Shown: in pieces, positions 1 to 9,565 of the stretch
How the letters are laid out: the number at the start of each line of letters is the position of its first letter
Position numbering within the stretch: the first letter of the stretch is position 1
NCBI GenBank assembly: GCA_017858735.1
Contig: JAFMBH010000001.1
Coordinates: 1 to 64,000 of the forward strand
From: Bacteroidota bacterium
GTDB taxonomy: Bacteria > Bacteroidota > Bacteroidia > Chitinophagales > Saprospiraceae
Length of the DNA: 64,000 nt
Reading direction: 5' to 3'
Position numbers and translations under genes: made by a program
Notes under the pieces: generated by a model
Database searches by the model: none
What the model was told of the DNA's origin: nothing
Seen by the model: only the letters and a program-made list of their open reading frames with translations

Positions 1-623
1 GCATCATCAATAATGGACGCATTTCTTTGAATGTAGGTTTTACCCCAAAATTCATTCGGCGTACCAAATAATGAAAGCGCCTGGTCTATAATATGAGGGC
101 CTAAACCATAGAGAATCCCACTGGACGGGGTAATTTCTTCTTTCCATTTTTTTACACTCAATTGCGTGGAAAGTCGGTTATAATGAGCTTCATACCGTAT
201 GATTTTACCTAAAACACCACTATCAAGAACGGCTTTGACCGTTTGAAAATCACTATCAAACCGACGATTTTGAAATACGAAGATTTTTTTATTCTTTTTT
301 TCTGCGAGTTTGAAAAGTATTTCTGCTTCCTCAACGGTTGAGGTGAATGGTTTTTCAACCAGAATATGTTTACCCGCTTCAAGGGCCATTTTTGCATAAT
401 TAAAATGGGTGTCATCTGGTGAAGTAATACTCACCAAATCTATTTCCTTGTCGGCAATTGCTTCTTCAATACTCAACGTATGAATACAATGAGGAAAACG
501 AATACAGGGATCCTGATTCTTTGTTACAATGCGTCGAATATTAAATGCAGTATTATAATCAAAAAATGGAGCTTGTAGCGTTTGCCCGGAGAGACCGTAA
601 CCAATAATAGCGACTTGTATCAT
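1..623 (-). CDS. Gfo/Idh/MocA family oxidoreductase (partial, C-terminus beyond window)
   Basis: Reading the minus strand from ATG at 623 gives MIQVAIIGYGLSGQ, an N-terminal Rossmann fold with a GxGxxG NAD(P)-binding motif. It continues with VSITSPDDTHFNYAKMAL and GKHILVEKPFT, where EKP is the hallmark motif of Gfo/Idh/MocA dehydrogenases. The frame stays open to base 1, so about 207 residues of a family that is usually 340-350 residues long are visible. These enzymes oxidise or reduce sugars, inositols and related compounds with NAD(P). The substrate cannot be told because the C-terminal domain is missing. The short minus-strand frame inside 209-415 is a shadow of this gene. Confidence 0.88.
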   Translation of the reverse strand, partial: MIQVAIIGYGLSGQTLQAPFFDYNTAFNIRRIVTKNQDPCIRFPHCIHTLSIEEAIADKEIDLVSITSPDDTHFNYAKMALEAGKHILVEKPFTSTVEEAEILFKLAEKKNKKIFVFQNRRFDSDFQTVKAVLDSGVLGKIIRYEAHYNRLSTQLSVKKWKEEITPSSGILYGLGPHIIDQALSLFGTPNEFWGKTYIQRNASIIDD

Positions 624-712
624 AAGGATTAATTTTCAGTTTGCTCAAAGTTATCGAAAAGATTATAAAGATTAATCCGTAATTTAGTCAATGAACCTTA
701 AACTTAATAAAT

Positions 713-1447
713 ATGAATACAATGAAATTATTTTTTAATCTGCTATTATTAACTGTTTTTTTTAATCCCAACACTTTGACTGGACAATTGGTCAATGGTG
801 TTTATGAAAAAATGGAGAAGAATGACAGCTCAACGCAAACGTCAAGATTAATAATAAAAGATTCCTATTTTATTCTTACAATATTTAATTCAACTCCTGC
901 TTCTTTTAATTATACGGTAGGGGGTATTTTAACAACAGAAGGTAAGAATTTCACAGTTAAACTTGAATTTAATTCCGCGATAGCGAAGGATTCACTAAAA
1001 ACTTTAAAAGGAACATTTCAACTGGAAGGGAATCGTTGTATGGTCATTTTTGATAACGGGAAAAAACTTGATTTAGAAAAATTAACAAAGGAAGATCAAA
1101 ACTTCGAAGGAGCATTTCTTATGGCTGGCAGGGTAACAGATCAGGGGGAGAGTAGAAGAAGAATTGATGTTCCAAGAATTACGATGAAAATGTTGTTAGA
1201 TGGACACTTTCAATGGATAGCCTTTAATAGGGAGACTTTTGAATTTAGTGGCACAGGTGGCGGCAAATATATAGCTGATAATACAGGTGCTTACATAGAG
1301 CAAATTGAATTTTTTTCAAGAAATTCAGGTAGAGTAGGGGCAAAACTTCCGTTTAAATATAATATTAAGGGAAATGATTGGTTCCATCAGGGAAATTCCA
1401 GTAATGGAGAACCTATGCATGAAATATGGACTATAAGACCAGAGTAG
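713..1447 (+). CDS. Hypothetical secreted protein
   Basis: A 244-residue protein with a hydrophobic N-terminal segment (about residues 5-24, ending LTGQ) that looks like a type I signal peptide, so it is probably exported. The mature part is rich in beta-prone, polar stretches (for example FEFSGTGGGKYIADN near residues 173-187) and has no catalytic motif I recognise. The second half resembles lipocalin-like or DUF-type beta-sandwich proteins of Bacteroidota, but this is only an impression. It stands alone: the upstream gene is divergent and a strong hairpin terminator follows at 1462-1499. Met4 is an alternative start. Confidence 0.7.
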   Translation: MNTMKLFFNLLLLTVFFNPNTLTGQLVNGVYEKMEKNDSSTQTSRLIIKDSYFILTIFNSTPASFNYTVGGILTTEGKNFTVKLEFNSAIAKDSLKTLKGTFQLEGNRCMVIFDNGKKLDLEKLTKEDQNFEGAFLMAGRVTDQGESRRRIDVPRITMKMLLDGHFQWIAFNRETFEFSGTGGGKYIADNTGAYIEQIEFFSRNSGRVGAKLPFKYNIKGNDWFHQGNSSNGEPMHEIWTIRPE

Positions 1448-1461
1448 TTAGTGATAGAAAC

Positions 1462-1499
1462 AAAAAAGGCTGAGCTAAAATTTCAGCACAGCCTTTTTT
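1462..1499. terminator. Bidirectional intrinsic terminator
   Basis: The arms AAAAAAGGCTG and CAGCCTTTTTT pair around a short inner stem (AGCT/AGC) and an A/T-rich loop. The hairpin has an A-run on one side and a T-run on the other, so it can end transcripts from both the upstream plus-strand gene and the converging porV gene. Confidence 0.85.
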
Positions 1500-1516
1500 G
1501 TTATAAACAAAATAAA

Positions 1517-2725
1517 TTATTCTGTAGTATCTCCGTTGAAATTGAAAAGCATAGAAAACCTTAGCGTATTATCTAAAGGATTTCTTCTACTAGTGGTAGG
1601 CACAAGATAAGAGAAATTCAGACCAAATAAATTGTATTTAAGACCTAAACCTACGGTGAAAAATTTACGATTACCTTTCTGTCTGTGTTCAGAAAAATAG
1701 CCTGCTCTTACAGCAAACTGTTTATCATACCAGTATTCTGTTCCTACGGAATAAGTAAATTCTTTAATTTCTTCACTTAAACCCTCTGGAGCATCGGCCC
1801 AGGATGAAAAAATGGCGCTTACAGGGGAGACATCTTTATAGTCCGCCCTTCCATCTCTGTCCTGATCACAATCTAAGCCCTGACAAGGCGTAGGAACTAA
1901 CATTTTATTAATATCAGTAGTAAAGGTAAGAGAGTTGTGTGTATCAAAATTAAAAGTCCAGGCTCCTCCAAATCCAAAATTCGCTGGTAAGAAGTCACGG
2001 AATAATGAATTTGTATAAGTTATTTTAGAACCAATATTAGTGATAGCAAGACCTATGGTTAAATCCGATTCACCTTTACTAACCTTAATCGGGGTTTTGT
2101 AAGTCATTGAGAAGTCTGCAGCTCCAGCTATACCCGGTTCTATAACTTCGCCATTTACAATGTTACCCGCAGCTAGATTGGAGTATATGAATTTTCCCGT
2201 AACGGCAGCGGAAAGTTTTTCACTTAATTTTCTGGCATAAGCGCCGGATAGTTCAAATTCATTGGGTCTTCCCGTATTTAATGGGGTACCATTGGGGTCG
2301 GTAAATTGAATACTTCCCAAGGAGAAATATCTTAATCCAAATCCAACGGTTTGTAAATCATTTATTTTCTTGAAACCAGTCAGGTAAGCAAGATAAACAT
2401 CATTTAAACCAATGGAACGTAACCAGGGGGTGTATGTCGCAGCTAACCCTAAGGATTGATCTGAAAACACTAACTTTGACGCGTTGAAATGCATGGCATT
2501 TGGATCTGCAGATACAGCAATGCCCGCGTCACCCATGGCTCCGGAACGTGCATCAGAAATAATTCTTAAAAAAGGAACAGCAGACACCACTGTGTTTGTA
2601 CAAGGTGTACCGTCAAGATTATAATATCTGCCATCTTCGCCTTGATAACACTGTGCATTAACGAGTTGAATGTTAAACAGGGTGAGACCGAGGATGACTC
2701 CTCCTAGTTGGAAAAAATGCTTCAT
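1517..2725 (-). CDS. porV: Type IX secretion outer-membrane protein PorV
   Basis: 402 residues. A signal peptide (about 1-24, ending VNAQ) is followed by a conserved entry segment with PFLRIISDARSGAMGDAGIA near residues 51-70 and NAMHFNASKL, typical of PorV/LptO. The rest is a predicted 14-strand barrel of the FadL-like fold. In type IX secretion, PorV binds the C-terminal sorting domain of cargo released from the SprA translocon and carries it to PorU. A Cys-containing, Asp-rich insert (DCDQDRDGRADYKD, near residue 285-300) looks like a calcium-type loop. porU lies directly upstream on the same strand, but a TAnnTTTG box at 2755-2762 suggests porV also has its own promoter. Confidence 0.93.
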   Translation of the reverse strand: MKHFFQLGGVILGLTLFNIQLVNAQCYQGEDGRYYNLDGTPCTNTVVSAVPFLRIISDARSGAMGDAGIAVSADPNAMHFNASKLVFSDQSLGLAATYTPWLRSIGLNDVYLAYLTGFKKINDLQTVGFGLRYFSLGSIQFTDPNGTPLNTGRPNEFELSGAYARKLSEKLSAAVTGKFIYSNLAAGNIVNGEVIEPGIAGAADFSMTYKTPIKVSKGESDLTIGLAITNIGSKITYTNSLFRDFLPANFGFGGAWTFNFDTHNSLTFTTDINKMLVPTPCQGLDCDQDRDGRADYKDVSPVSAIFSSWADAPEGLSEEIKEFTYSVGTEYWYDKQFAVRAGYFSEHRQKGNRKFFTVGLGLKYNLFGLNFSYLVPTTSRRNPLDNTLRFSMLFNFNGDTTE

Positions 2726-2754
2726 GTTTGAGAATCAGTTTTAGCTTATTAAGG

Positions 2755-2762
2755 CAAATATA
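2755..2762 (-). promoter_or_regulatory. Putative -7 promoter element for porV
   Basis: On the minus strand this reads TATATTTG, matching the Bacteroidota -7 consensus TAnnTTTG, about 30 bases before the porV ATG. No clear -33 TTG is seen. Confidence 0.5.
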
Positions 2763-2840
2763 ATATATTTTCATCATTTGTTTGGATTAACATCAAAATG
2801 TTTGCCAAACTCACAATAATATGACGAAATAAAAAACTTT

Positions 2841-5800
2841 TTATTTTAGAATAACCAATTTTTCGAATTTACTTTCTCCCGAAATGGGTTGGCTTGTGTT
2901 GTTACCTGTGGAAACAGAGATACGATATAAATAAATGCCACGGGCCAATGGGTCTCCAAATTCGTCGTTTCCATCCCATGAAATACAATCTCCAGCTTGT
3001 AAAGTTTCCGTACCTGTCCATAATGCCTCAATGGATTTTACTTTTTGACCAGTAATGGTATAAATATCCACTTTAACATCTAAGGGTATATTCCCCAAGC
3101 TATGATTAAATTGAAAACAGGTTCTATCCGTAAATGGATTAGGGTAATTTAGTACATTTTTTAATGCAATACTTGCTGAATTACTTACTATAAATTGTAA
3201 GGTTTCTTCGGTGGCATTATTGGCAACATCCCAAGCTTTTAGAGAGAGTTTATGAGAACCTTCACTTAGTTTTTTAAATGGAAAACGCACTTCCCCTTGA
3301 TTTGGAGCATCCAAAACGCCTGTGTAAAAATCATTTAAAACGTAAATTTCTTTGCTATTATCATCTAAAATGGCTTCTATATCGTGTCCAATGCTATTTC
3401 CAACTACATTAATACCATTTTCGTCCATTAAATGTACAATGAGGACAGGATCAGGGTGTGTAAGTCCTCCGTCCACAAAAGAGGTGCTATTTAAAAACAG
3501 ATCAATTTCCGGGCCTTTATTATCTGTAATGGTGTTAGAAGAAGTACCCCCAATAAAAAACCTGTTAAAGTAACCGGCAGCATCTTCCATTTTATTTTCT
3601 GATAAAGAATAGTAGCTTATTTTTCCATTACCAACTTGATAATTAATGTCTTTTGGCACAATGAACGAAAAACTGAACTTACCTTTGGATACAGAGGCAT
3701 TTCCTGAAAAAATGATATTTTTTTGTGTCAGGTATTCTACTTCATAACTACCATTATCCTGAGCTAAAGTTTTGGTTAACGTTGCTTTATCTAAAACACT
3801 TGGTTTAATAAACCCATTAAAATCTTCAATAATATTTTCTCTGTCATCTACAATTTCTCCAGTTATCTGGACTCTTGATAACGCTCCCAAGGTATCAGGT
3901 TTATAATCGGCATTTATGGTCTGACTATTTATGCTTGTTGTATTGACTTTTCTTAGGGGAATGGCTAATTTTTGAGAAGGATCCCCAATGAGGGTATATT
4001 TTCTCGAGTTTATAGTAATAAATGAACCACTTAAATTATTTTTTGCTTCTTTTAAGGCCGCACCAATGGTTGAGATACCACCGTTTCTTCTTTTAAACAA
4101 AGATTGAAGCGTTTGGTCTGTCAATTCTGCATTTTGGTTGGCAAATACGGCTCTGGTGGTTGTTAGTAAACCAATAGCACCTCCATTTGGATTTAAAAAC
4201 GCTTCCTCACCTGCAGAGACAAATGCAGGATCATCATAAGCTGTAAATGAGCAAGTTGCCGTAATAAAAAGAGGCATTTTAAATCTGTTTTGCCAGTTTA
4301 ATATATCAGGAATAGATAATACCCTTTCCTGAGCCCAACCCTTAGGGCTTCCATGTCCCAAATAGGTGACTGTTAATGCACCACGGAAAATGGATTGATT
4401 GATACTTTCTGTTACCTCTGGAAATCGGTTACCTCCTGAAGTAGAAACTTGGGCATAGGCGTCCAAATATATTTTTTCTAAATTTATGGAAGGTTGTTGT
4501 CGTTGAACTTTATCTGCTATTTCATTTGCATCGGCAAGATGTAAATTGCCGTCTTCATCGTCGGCAACAAAAACCATTCTATTTCTCCATTGATTAAAAG
4601 CCTCCGGTTGTTTGTCGTATCTAATTATTTTATCTACAATCAATTCAGCTTCTTGTGTAGAACTTACAGGTAGCCTGCCAACACTTACAAGCAGTCGTCC
4701 TGTCAAAGGATCTGCATTATCAGTTGTTTCTAAAATACCGAAATAGTCATCGGAAGGAAACGCATATAATGGGTTATAAGCGTCTCTTTGAAAGGTTGGG
4801 ATAAAATTATTACCCAGTTTATTGATGTTCCTGTGGTCATAGGATCCATCACCTATGAGTAAAATATATTGTAACTGATTACCTCTTTGGTAAATCATTC
4901 TGGCAAAGTTACGAATAGCTGTTGGATCAGGTTTTCCACTGCTGAATTCATGAAAAATAGCCTCTACAGTATGCACAGAAACTTTTAAATTACTATGTTT
5001 CATTCTGTGTTCGGCTAATCTTTTAGCTGCTTTTTCAAAGGCTGAGGGACAAATTATTACCATATCAACCGACGATGATGCATGAATATTTTGATTGGCA
5101 ATTTTTGAAACAAAAACAGGCACGGGTAAAGTGTTGTCTGGTTTGAATGCAACAAATTTTTTCAACTTTCCTCCTGGGAGATAAGAAAATTTCAAAGTGG
5201 TATTACTTAAATCTCCTTCAATAGATGATACATCAAATGCGGTTGAAATATCCCAGATTTGAAAATCAGGGGACGTATTTTCTATACTAAATCCTGAAAT
5301 ATTTTCTTTTAGCGAATTCCAGTCACTAAGATAAAGCGGTGTGTTTGTCCAGCGATTGGTGCAACGGGTGTTAATTTCAACAAAATCGAGCCAACCCTGG
5401 CTACCGTCAGCAGGTCCGGATGGGAAGGGATAGCTAACGGTCAAATTAATTCTTTCGTCACTAAGATTAATAATTCCGGTTAGTTCCGCCGGACGAACAT
5501 AGTCTTCAATATTAGCAAATTCTCCATCTAGCCTGTTAATAGGTTGAGCCATGTTGCTACGTAAAGTTTTATCATTGACGGTAAGGTTAAAACTTGAAGA
5601 TTCTAAAGAACGCACCACCATTGCGGCATTTACCTTCGTTGGAAAGGTTGGAACAATTCCCGGAAAAGTAAAAACATTATTATATTTGTATTCCCTTACG
5701 TTCTTGAATAAGTCGCCATACCATTCATTTCCTGATCCTTCAGCAGATTCCCATGCCTCCAAAAGATTGGTTTTCTCCTCTTCTAAGACATTATATTGAT

Positions 5801-6725
5801 CCGATTCTTTTGAAAATTCGGGAGGATCATTTATTTTTTTTTGATTGATAATTCTTTTTCCATTTTGGGGACTCACTATCAAGTACAAAAACTGGGTATT
5901 TGAATAAAAGTTATTTTGAAAAGTAAAGATTTGTTTTTCAGCATCTTCAATCCAGGTATTTGCACCTTCTGCATAAAATACAAGGTAATCGTTAGGATCC
6001 CATTTGCCGTCCTCTTCACCAAAAACTTTGATGGGGATTTCCTCTAAATCATCAATATTGGGATTGTTTACAGCAAAAGGAAGCATTCCAGATTGTCCTG
6101 CATAAAGTTTAATTTGTCTTGGATCAATGGTTGCCGGGTCAAGTTTAAGTTGAGACCGAATAAAATCGGTTTTAATTTGATAAACACCATTTTGCGGAAT
6201 TGACAATTGAAAGATATTTCCTGATTTCAGAACACTTTCTTGTTTGAAATTCGTACTCCTTAAGTTTGCTTCTGCCTTATTAGATGGTAAAAATACTATC
6301 CTGGCACTTATTATTTTATGCCATTGACCTGACTTTTTAAAAATAGGTATTAGAATTATCTTGGCAAAATAATTATTTCCTTCTTTTTCAACGGAAGCAG
6401 ATAATTGTATTTCGTTGAATTTTTCCTGTTCCTTTTCTTGCCAATAATTCCAGGAAATGGGTTCTGAAATAATTTCCTCTATACTTACTCGTCCATCATT
6501 TTTATCAATTGGAATCTCCGTTAAAAAAACAGGAAGACCCGGATGAGAGTCGTCATATAAAGCTCCTTTAAATTTTAATAATTCTATTTTAGCTTCGTCC
6601 ATTGTAATATTAATGCTTTGTAACCATTCCGGATTAAAAGGAATAGTTACAGACTGAGCCTTTACTTGCAAGACTGAAAGAGTTATTAAAAAAAAAACGA
6701 TTTGTTTCATCATTGTTTTATCCAT
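2841..6725 (-). CDS. porU: Type IX secretion sortase PorU (gingipain-like C25 peptidase)
   Basis: 1294 residues. A signal peptide ends near KAQS (residue 24), and the true start may be Met5 or Met6 (6713/6710). The N-terminal region is a propeptide-like beta domain. The centre is a C25 caspase-like fold with the catalytic pair His791 (in GHGS) and Cys825 (in TATCSF), 34 residues apart as expected. The C-terminus carries NYPNPF and a FlgD-like Ig/sorting segment ending GESKFEKLVILK. PorU sits on the cell surface, cleaves the sorting domain of type IX cargo and transfers the protein to anionic lipopolysaccharide. Its place beside porV, with gldJ nearby, matches known synteny in Bacteroidota. 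Confidence 0.95.
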   Translation of the reverse strand: MDKTMMKQIVFFLITLSVLQVKAQSVTIPFNPEWLQSINITMDEAKIELLKFKGALYDDSHPGLPVFLTEIPIDKNDGRVSIEEIISEPISWNYWQEKEQEKFNEIQLSASVEKEGNNYFAKIILIPIFKKSGQWHKIISARIVFLPSNKAEANLRSTNFKQESVLKSGNIFQLSIPQNGVYQIKTDFIRSQLKLDPATIDPRQIKLYAGQSGMLPFAVNNPNIDDLEEIPIKVFGEEDGKWDPNDYLVFYAEGANTWIEDAEKQIFTFQNNFYSNTQFLYLIVSPQNGKRIINQKKINDPPEFSKESDQYNVLEEEKTNLLEAWESAEGSGNEWYGDLFKNVREYKYNNVFTFPGIVPTFPTKVNAAMVVRSLESSSFNLTVNDKTLRSNMAQPINRLDGEFANIEDYVRPAELTGIINLSDERINLTVSYPFPSGPADGSQGWLDFVEINTRCTNRWTNTPLYLSDWNSLKENISGFSIENTSPDFQIWDISTAFDVSSIEGDLSNTTLKFSYLPGGKLKKFVAFKPDNTLPVPVFVSKIANQNIHASSSVDMVIICPSAFEKAAKRLAEHRMKHSNLKVSVHTVEAIFHEFSSGKPDPTAIRNFARMIYQRGNQLQYILLIGDGSYDHRNINKLGNNFIPTFQRDAYNPLYAFPSDDYFGILETTDNADPLTGRLLVSVGRLPVSSTQEAELIVDKIIRYDKQPEAFNQWRNRMVFVADDEDGNLHLADANEIADKVQRQQPSINLEKIYLDAYAQVSTSGGNRFPEVTESINQSIFRGALTVTYLGHGSPKGWAQERVLSIPDILNWQNRFKMPLFITATCSFTAYDDPAFVSAGEEAFLNPNGGAIGLLTTTRAVFANQNAELTDQTLQSLFKRRNGGISTIGAALKEAKNNLSGSFITINSRKYTLIGDPSQKLAIPLRKVNTTSINSQTINADYKPDTLGALSRVQITGEIVDDRENIIEDFNGFIKPSVLDKATLTKTLAQDNGSYEVEYLTQKNIIFSGNASVSKGKFSFSFIVPKDINYQVGNGKISYYSLSENKMEDAAGYFNRFFIGGTSSNTITDNKGPEIDLFLNSTSFVDGGLTHPDPVLIVHLMDENGINVVGNSIGHDIEAILDDNSKEIYVLNDFYTGVLDAPNQGEVRFPFKKLSEGSHKLSLKAWDVANNATEETLQFIVSNSASIALKNVLNYPNPFTDRTCFQFNHSLGNIPLDVKVDIYTITGQKVKSIEALWTGTETLQAGDCISWDGNDEFGDPLARGIYLYRISVSTGNNTSQPISGESKFEKLVILK

Positions 6726-6845
6726 CTACATCGCAAAGATATGACCAAAATGTTTTTAGCTGCCTTAAAACTTTTTTAAAAACTAATTATTTTATTTTCA
6801 AATAGCGAAGCAAATTATCTGTTTTTAGGTTATTTTTCTTTAATT

Positions 6846-7889
6846 ATGCAAATAAAAGGATTTATGCGATTACATTTTTTTTGTCGTTGGTTTTGGCTTT
6901 CCTTCAGTATTGGTTTAGTATCCAATTCGCTCATTGGGCAAAATCCTTTGTTTACGCAATATTTTTCTAATCCAATAATGGTAAATCCTGCCTTTTCAGG
7001 TGTTAATGAAGGTGTTCGAATCAATACTCAATTTAGGACAAACTGGGTTAATTGGCCATCGCCATATAAAACAGCTCAAATTTCTGTTGAAAATTTTTCC
7101 CCGTTATTAAATAGTGGATTTGGCCTAAGACTTTTGACAGATGACGCTGGAAACGGAGTATTAAAAACAAATCAATTGGCCGCAGTGTATTCATATCAAC
7201 TGCAAGTAAATAGAGAATGGTTTATGAGATTTGGATTGGAAGCGGGTGTCAATCAGGTGCAATTAAATTGGAGTAAGCTATATTTTGAAGACCAGATAGA
7301 TCCGTTTAAAGGATTAAATCCTTCTCTTTCTGTAACTGATGGCCCTCCCTCATCGTTAAGCAGGATGGAATTAGATCTTGGAACAGGGCTTTTGATATAC
7401 AGGGACAATGGATATATAGGATTAAGCTTGAAGCATTTAAATAGATTTAATCAAACTTTTTTTAATACCAGTATTTTGGAAACGGGTCGTCCTATGACTT
7501 TCAGTTTGCAGTCGGGATTCGATTTTCCCGTATCAGGCAGAGGGGTCGGAAAAGGACCAGTTTATTTGTCCCCGATGTTATTGTTTTTGTCAAATAATCA
7601 AAGTAAAATTATTCAAATGGGAAGTTCCTATCATTTGGGTCAACTTATTACTGGCGTTTGGGCTCGTTTTGGTGGTATTCAACCTATTGAAAGTATCGTT
7701 GGATTTGGCTTTACAAAAGGTATTTACAAAATATTATATACGGCAGAAATACCTATTGATGGAAAAGGTTTACAAAGAACCCTTGGGAGTCACGAAATTA
7801 CTCTTTCTTTGAGGTTTTCAGAGGCCCAAAACTATATTTCAAAGAAATCAGCACAAAAAACTATGAATTGCTTTCGTTTTAATAACTAA
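6846..7889 (+). CDS. PorP/SprF family type IX secretion membrane protein
   Basis: 347 residues with a signal peptide ending near SLIGQ (residue 31). The family signature follows directly: PLFTQYFSNPIMVNPAFSGV, then beta-barrel strands. PorP/SprF proteins are outer-membrane barrels that help surface attachment or secretion of specific cargo such as SprB-like adhesins; many paralogs exist per genome. The gene is divergent from porU and about 95 bp upstream of gldJ, so it belongs to the type IX secretion neighbourhood, although a PorP at this exact spot is not the usual gene order. Met7 is an alternative start. Confidence 0.9.
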   Translation: MQIKGFMRLHFFCRWFWLSFSIGLVSNSLIGQNPLFTQYFSNPIMVNPAFSGVNEGVRINTQFRTNWVNWPSPYKTAQISVENFSPLLNSGFGLRLLTDDAGNGVLKTNQLAAVYSYQLQVNREWFMRFGLEAGVNQVQLNWSKLYFEDQIDPFKGLNPSLSVTDGPPSSLSRMELDLGTGLLIYRDNGYIGLSLKHLNRFNQTFFNTSILETGRPMTFSLQSGFDFPVSGRGVGKGPVYLSPMLLFLSNNQSKIIQMGSSYHLGQLITGVWARFGGIQPIESIVGFGFTKGIYKILYTAEIPIDGKGLQRTLGSHEITLSLRFSEAQNYISKKSAQKTMNCFRFNN

Positions 7890-7906
7890 TTCCAAAAAAG
7901 GTTTGT

Positions 7907-7914
7907 TACTTTTG
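7907..7914 (+). promoter_or_regulatory. Putative -7 promoter element for gldJ
   Basis: TACTTTTG matches the Bacteroidota -7 consensus TAnnTTTG and lies about 70 bases upstream of the gldJ start. Confidence 0.5.
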
Positions 7915-7984
7915 CATAATTTATTTTTTGAATGTTTTGTTTTGTTAAAATAAATTGTAAAATCTTGCCGTTAAGATAAAAACC

Positions 7985-9502
7985 ATGAATACATTGAATA
8001 TAATGAATCGTTCATTTCTTTTAATTTTAGCCTGTGCTTCAGGCGTAATGTTGACACCGTCTTGTAGTAAATCTTCAAAAACAGTGTCAGAAACTACTGG
8101 TTGGTCATATAATGATCCAAAATGGGGTGGTTACGAAAAAGTTGATTACAAAGGTCAAGACACGGGTCCTAATCTTGTACTTGTCGAAGGAGGTACTTTT
8201 ACCATGGGTCTTAGCCAGGAAGATGTAATGTACGAATGGAATGCTGTTCCAAGGAGAGTTACCGTGACTTCATTTTATATGGATGAAACGGAAGTTTCTA
8301 ATAGGGAATATCGCTTTTATACAGAATGGTTAGGGAGAACCTTTGGTGGAACTTATCCTGAAGTGTTAGTGGACGCTTTACCAGATACTTTAGTCTGGTT
8401 AGACGAATTGTCTTATAATGAGCCCATGGCCGAACAGTATTTCCGCTATCCTTCTTATGATGACTATCCTGTTGTTGGCGTTTCTCACGTGCAAGCTACA
8501 GAATTCTGTAAATGGAGAACAGACCGTGTTAATGAAACCAGGCTTATTCGTCAGGGAGTGCTGAATCCTAATTTAGAACAAAAGGATCAGGATAATTTTA
8601 ATACAGGGGCTTATCTCGTAGGTCAATATGAAGGTAACGTTCGTAAAAATGTAAAAGATTTAGCAACGGGTGAATCAAGACCAGTTAGAATTGAAGATGG
8701 TATATTATTACCTGGTTACAGACTTCCTACAGAGGCTGAATGGGAGTATGCTGCTTATGCCTTAAAAGGTAATCTTATTCCAGGGGATGAAAATATTTCT
8801 GCAGGTAGAACCTATTCCTGGAGTGGCAATACTGTGAGATACCAAAAAAGAGATAAGTATCAGGGCGCTATTTTGGCTAACTTTAAAAAAGGTTCTGGTG
8901 ATTATATGGGTATAGCAGGTAAATTAAATGATAATGCTGCAGGTCCTGGTCCTGTCAGAGCTTATTTGCCTAATGATTTTGGACTTTATAATATGTCGGG
9001 TAATGTAGGTGAATGGGTTATGGATGTTTATCGTCCTACCACGAGCAGTGCATTGAGGGATGAAGAAAACCATGATTTGAATCCTTTCAGAGGTAGTAAA
9101 TTCACTAAAATGGTAAAGGATGAAGATGGTCGTCCTGTTGAAAAGGATAGCATGGGCAGGTTAAGGTATGAATTTTATACTAAGGAGGAACTGGCAAACA
9201 GAACCAATGTCAGGACAAATGATGCTACCAATTATCGGGATGGAGATGAGTATTCTGAGGTTATTTACGAAACTGATGTTCATACTTTAATCAGTAATAA
9301 ATCAAGAGTATATAAAGGTGGTTCCTGGGCAGACAGAGCCTACTGGCTTTCTCCGGGTACAAGACGCTTTATGGACGAAGACCAAACAAGTCGTTCCATC
9401 GGTTTTAGATGTGCTATGAACAGATTAGGAGGTGCAACAGGTAATAATGCTCCTGACGGTAATACTTTTCAAGTGAAAAGTAAAAGACCGGTAAAAAGAT
9501 AA
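7985..9502 (+). CDS. gldJ: Gliding motility / type IX secretion lipoprotein GldJ
   Basis: 505 residues. A lipoprotein signal has its lipobox at TPSC, so lipidation would be on Cys27. A formylglycine-generating-enzyme-like (SUMF1) fold follows: LVLVEGGTFTMG near residue 60, then FYMDETEVSNREYR, RLPTEAEWEYAAY and GGSWADRAYW...IGFRCAMNR at the C-terminus. The opening TGWSYNDPKWGG and the PVVGVSHVQATEFCKWRTDRVNE region fit GldJ rather than GldK. GldJ is an outer-membrane lipoprotein needed for gliding and type IX secretion and is probably structural rather than enzymatic. murF follows, as in flavobacteria. A -7 element and a downstream hairpin suggest it is largely a single transcription unit. 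Confidence 0.92.
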   Translation: MNTLNIMNRSFLLILACASGVMLTPSCSKSSKTVSETTGWSYNDPKWGGYEKVDYKGQDTGPNLVLVEGGTFTMGLSQEDVMYEWNAVPRRVTVTSFYMDETEVSNREYRFYTEWLGRTFGGTYPEVLVDALPDTLVWLDELSYNEPMAEQYFRYPSYDDYPVVGVSHVQATEFCKWRTDRVNETRLIRQGVLNPNLEQKDQDNFNTGAYLVGQYEGNVRKNVKDLATGESRPVRIEDGILLPGYRLPTEAEWEYAAYALKGNLIPGDENISAGRTYSWSGNTVRYQKRDKYQGAILANFKKGSGDYMGIAGKLNDNAAGPGPVRAYLPNDFGLYNMSGNVGEWVMDVYRPTTSSALRDEENHDLNPFRGSKFTKMVKDEDGRPVEKDSMGRLRYEFYTKEELANRTNVRTNDATNYRDGDEYSEVIYETDVHTLISNKSRVYKGGSWADRAYWLSPGTRRFMDEDQTSRSIGFRCAMNRLGGATGNNAPDGNTFQVKSKRPVKR

Positions 9503-9521
9503 TTTTATTTTAAAAGATAAT

Positions 9522-9557
9522 AAGAAGGGATGTAGTTTACTATGTCCCTTCTTTATT
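9522..9557 (+). terminator. Terminator between gldJ and murF
   Basis: The arms AAGAAGGGA (9522-9530) and TCCCTTCTT (9545-9553) are followed by TTATTT. The hairpin covers an upstream in-frame ATG at 9542, which argues that murF really starts at 9566. Confidence 0.65.
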
Positions 9558-9565
9558 TGACGATT

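Noticed and set aside
209-415. 68-residue minus-strand ORF
   Set aside because: It runs in another frame inside the Gfo/Idh/MocA oxidoreductase gene, whose family motifs fix the real frame.
7985-9502. Assignment as GldK/PorK
   Set aside because: GldK shares the SUMF1-like fold, but the TGW...NDP opening, the VGVSHVQATEFCKWRTDRVNE block and the murF neighbour fit GldJ; gldL, gldM and gldN are absent nearby.
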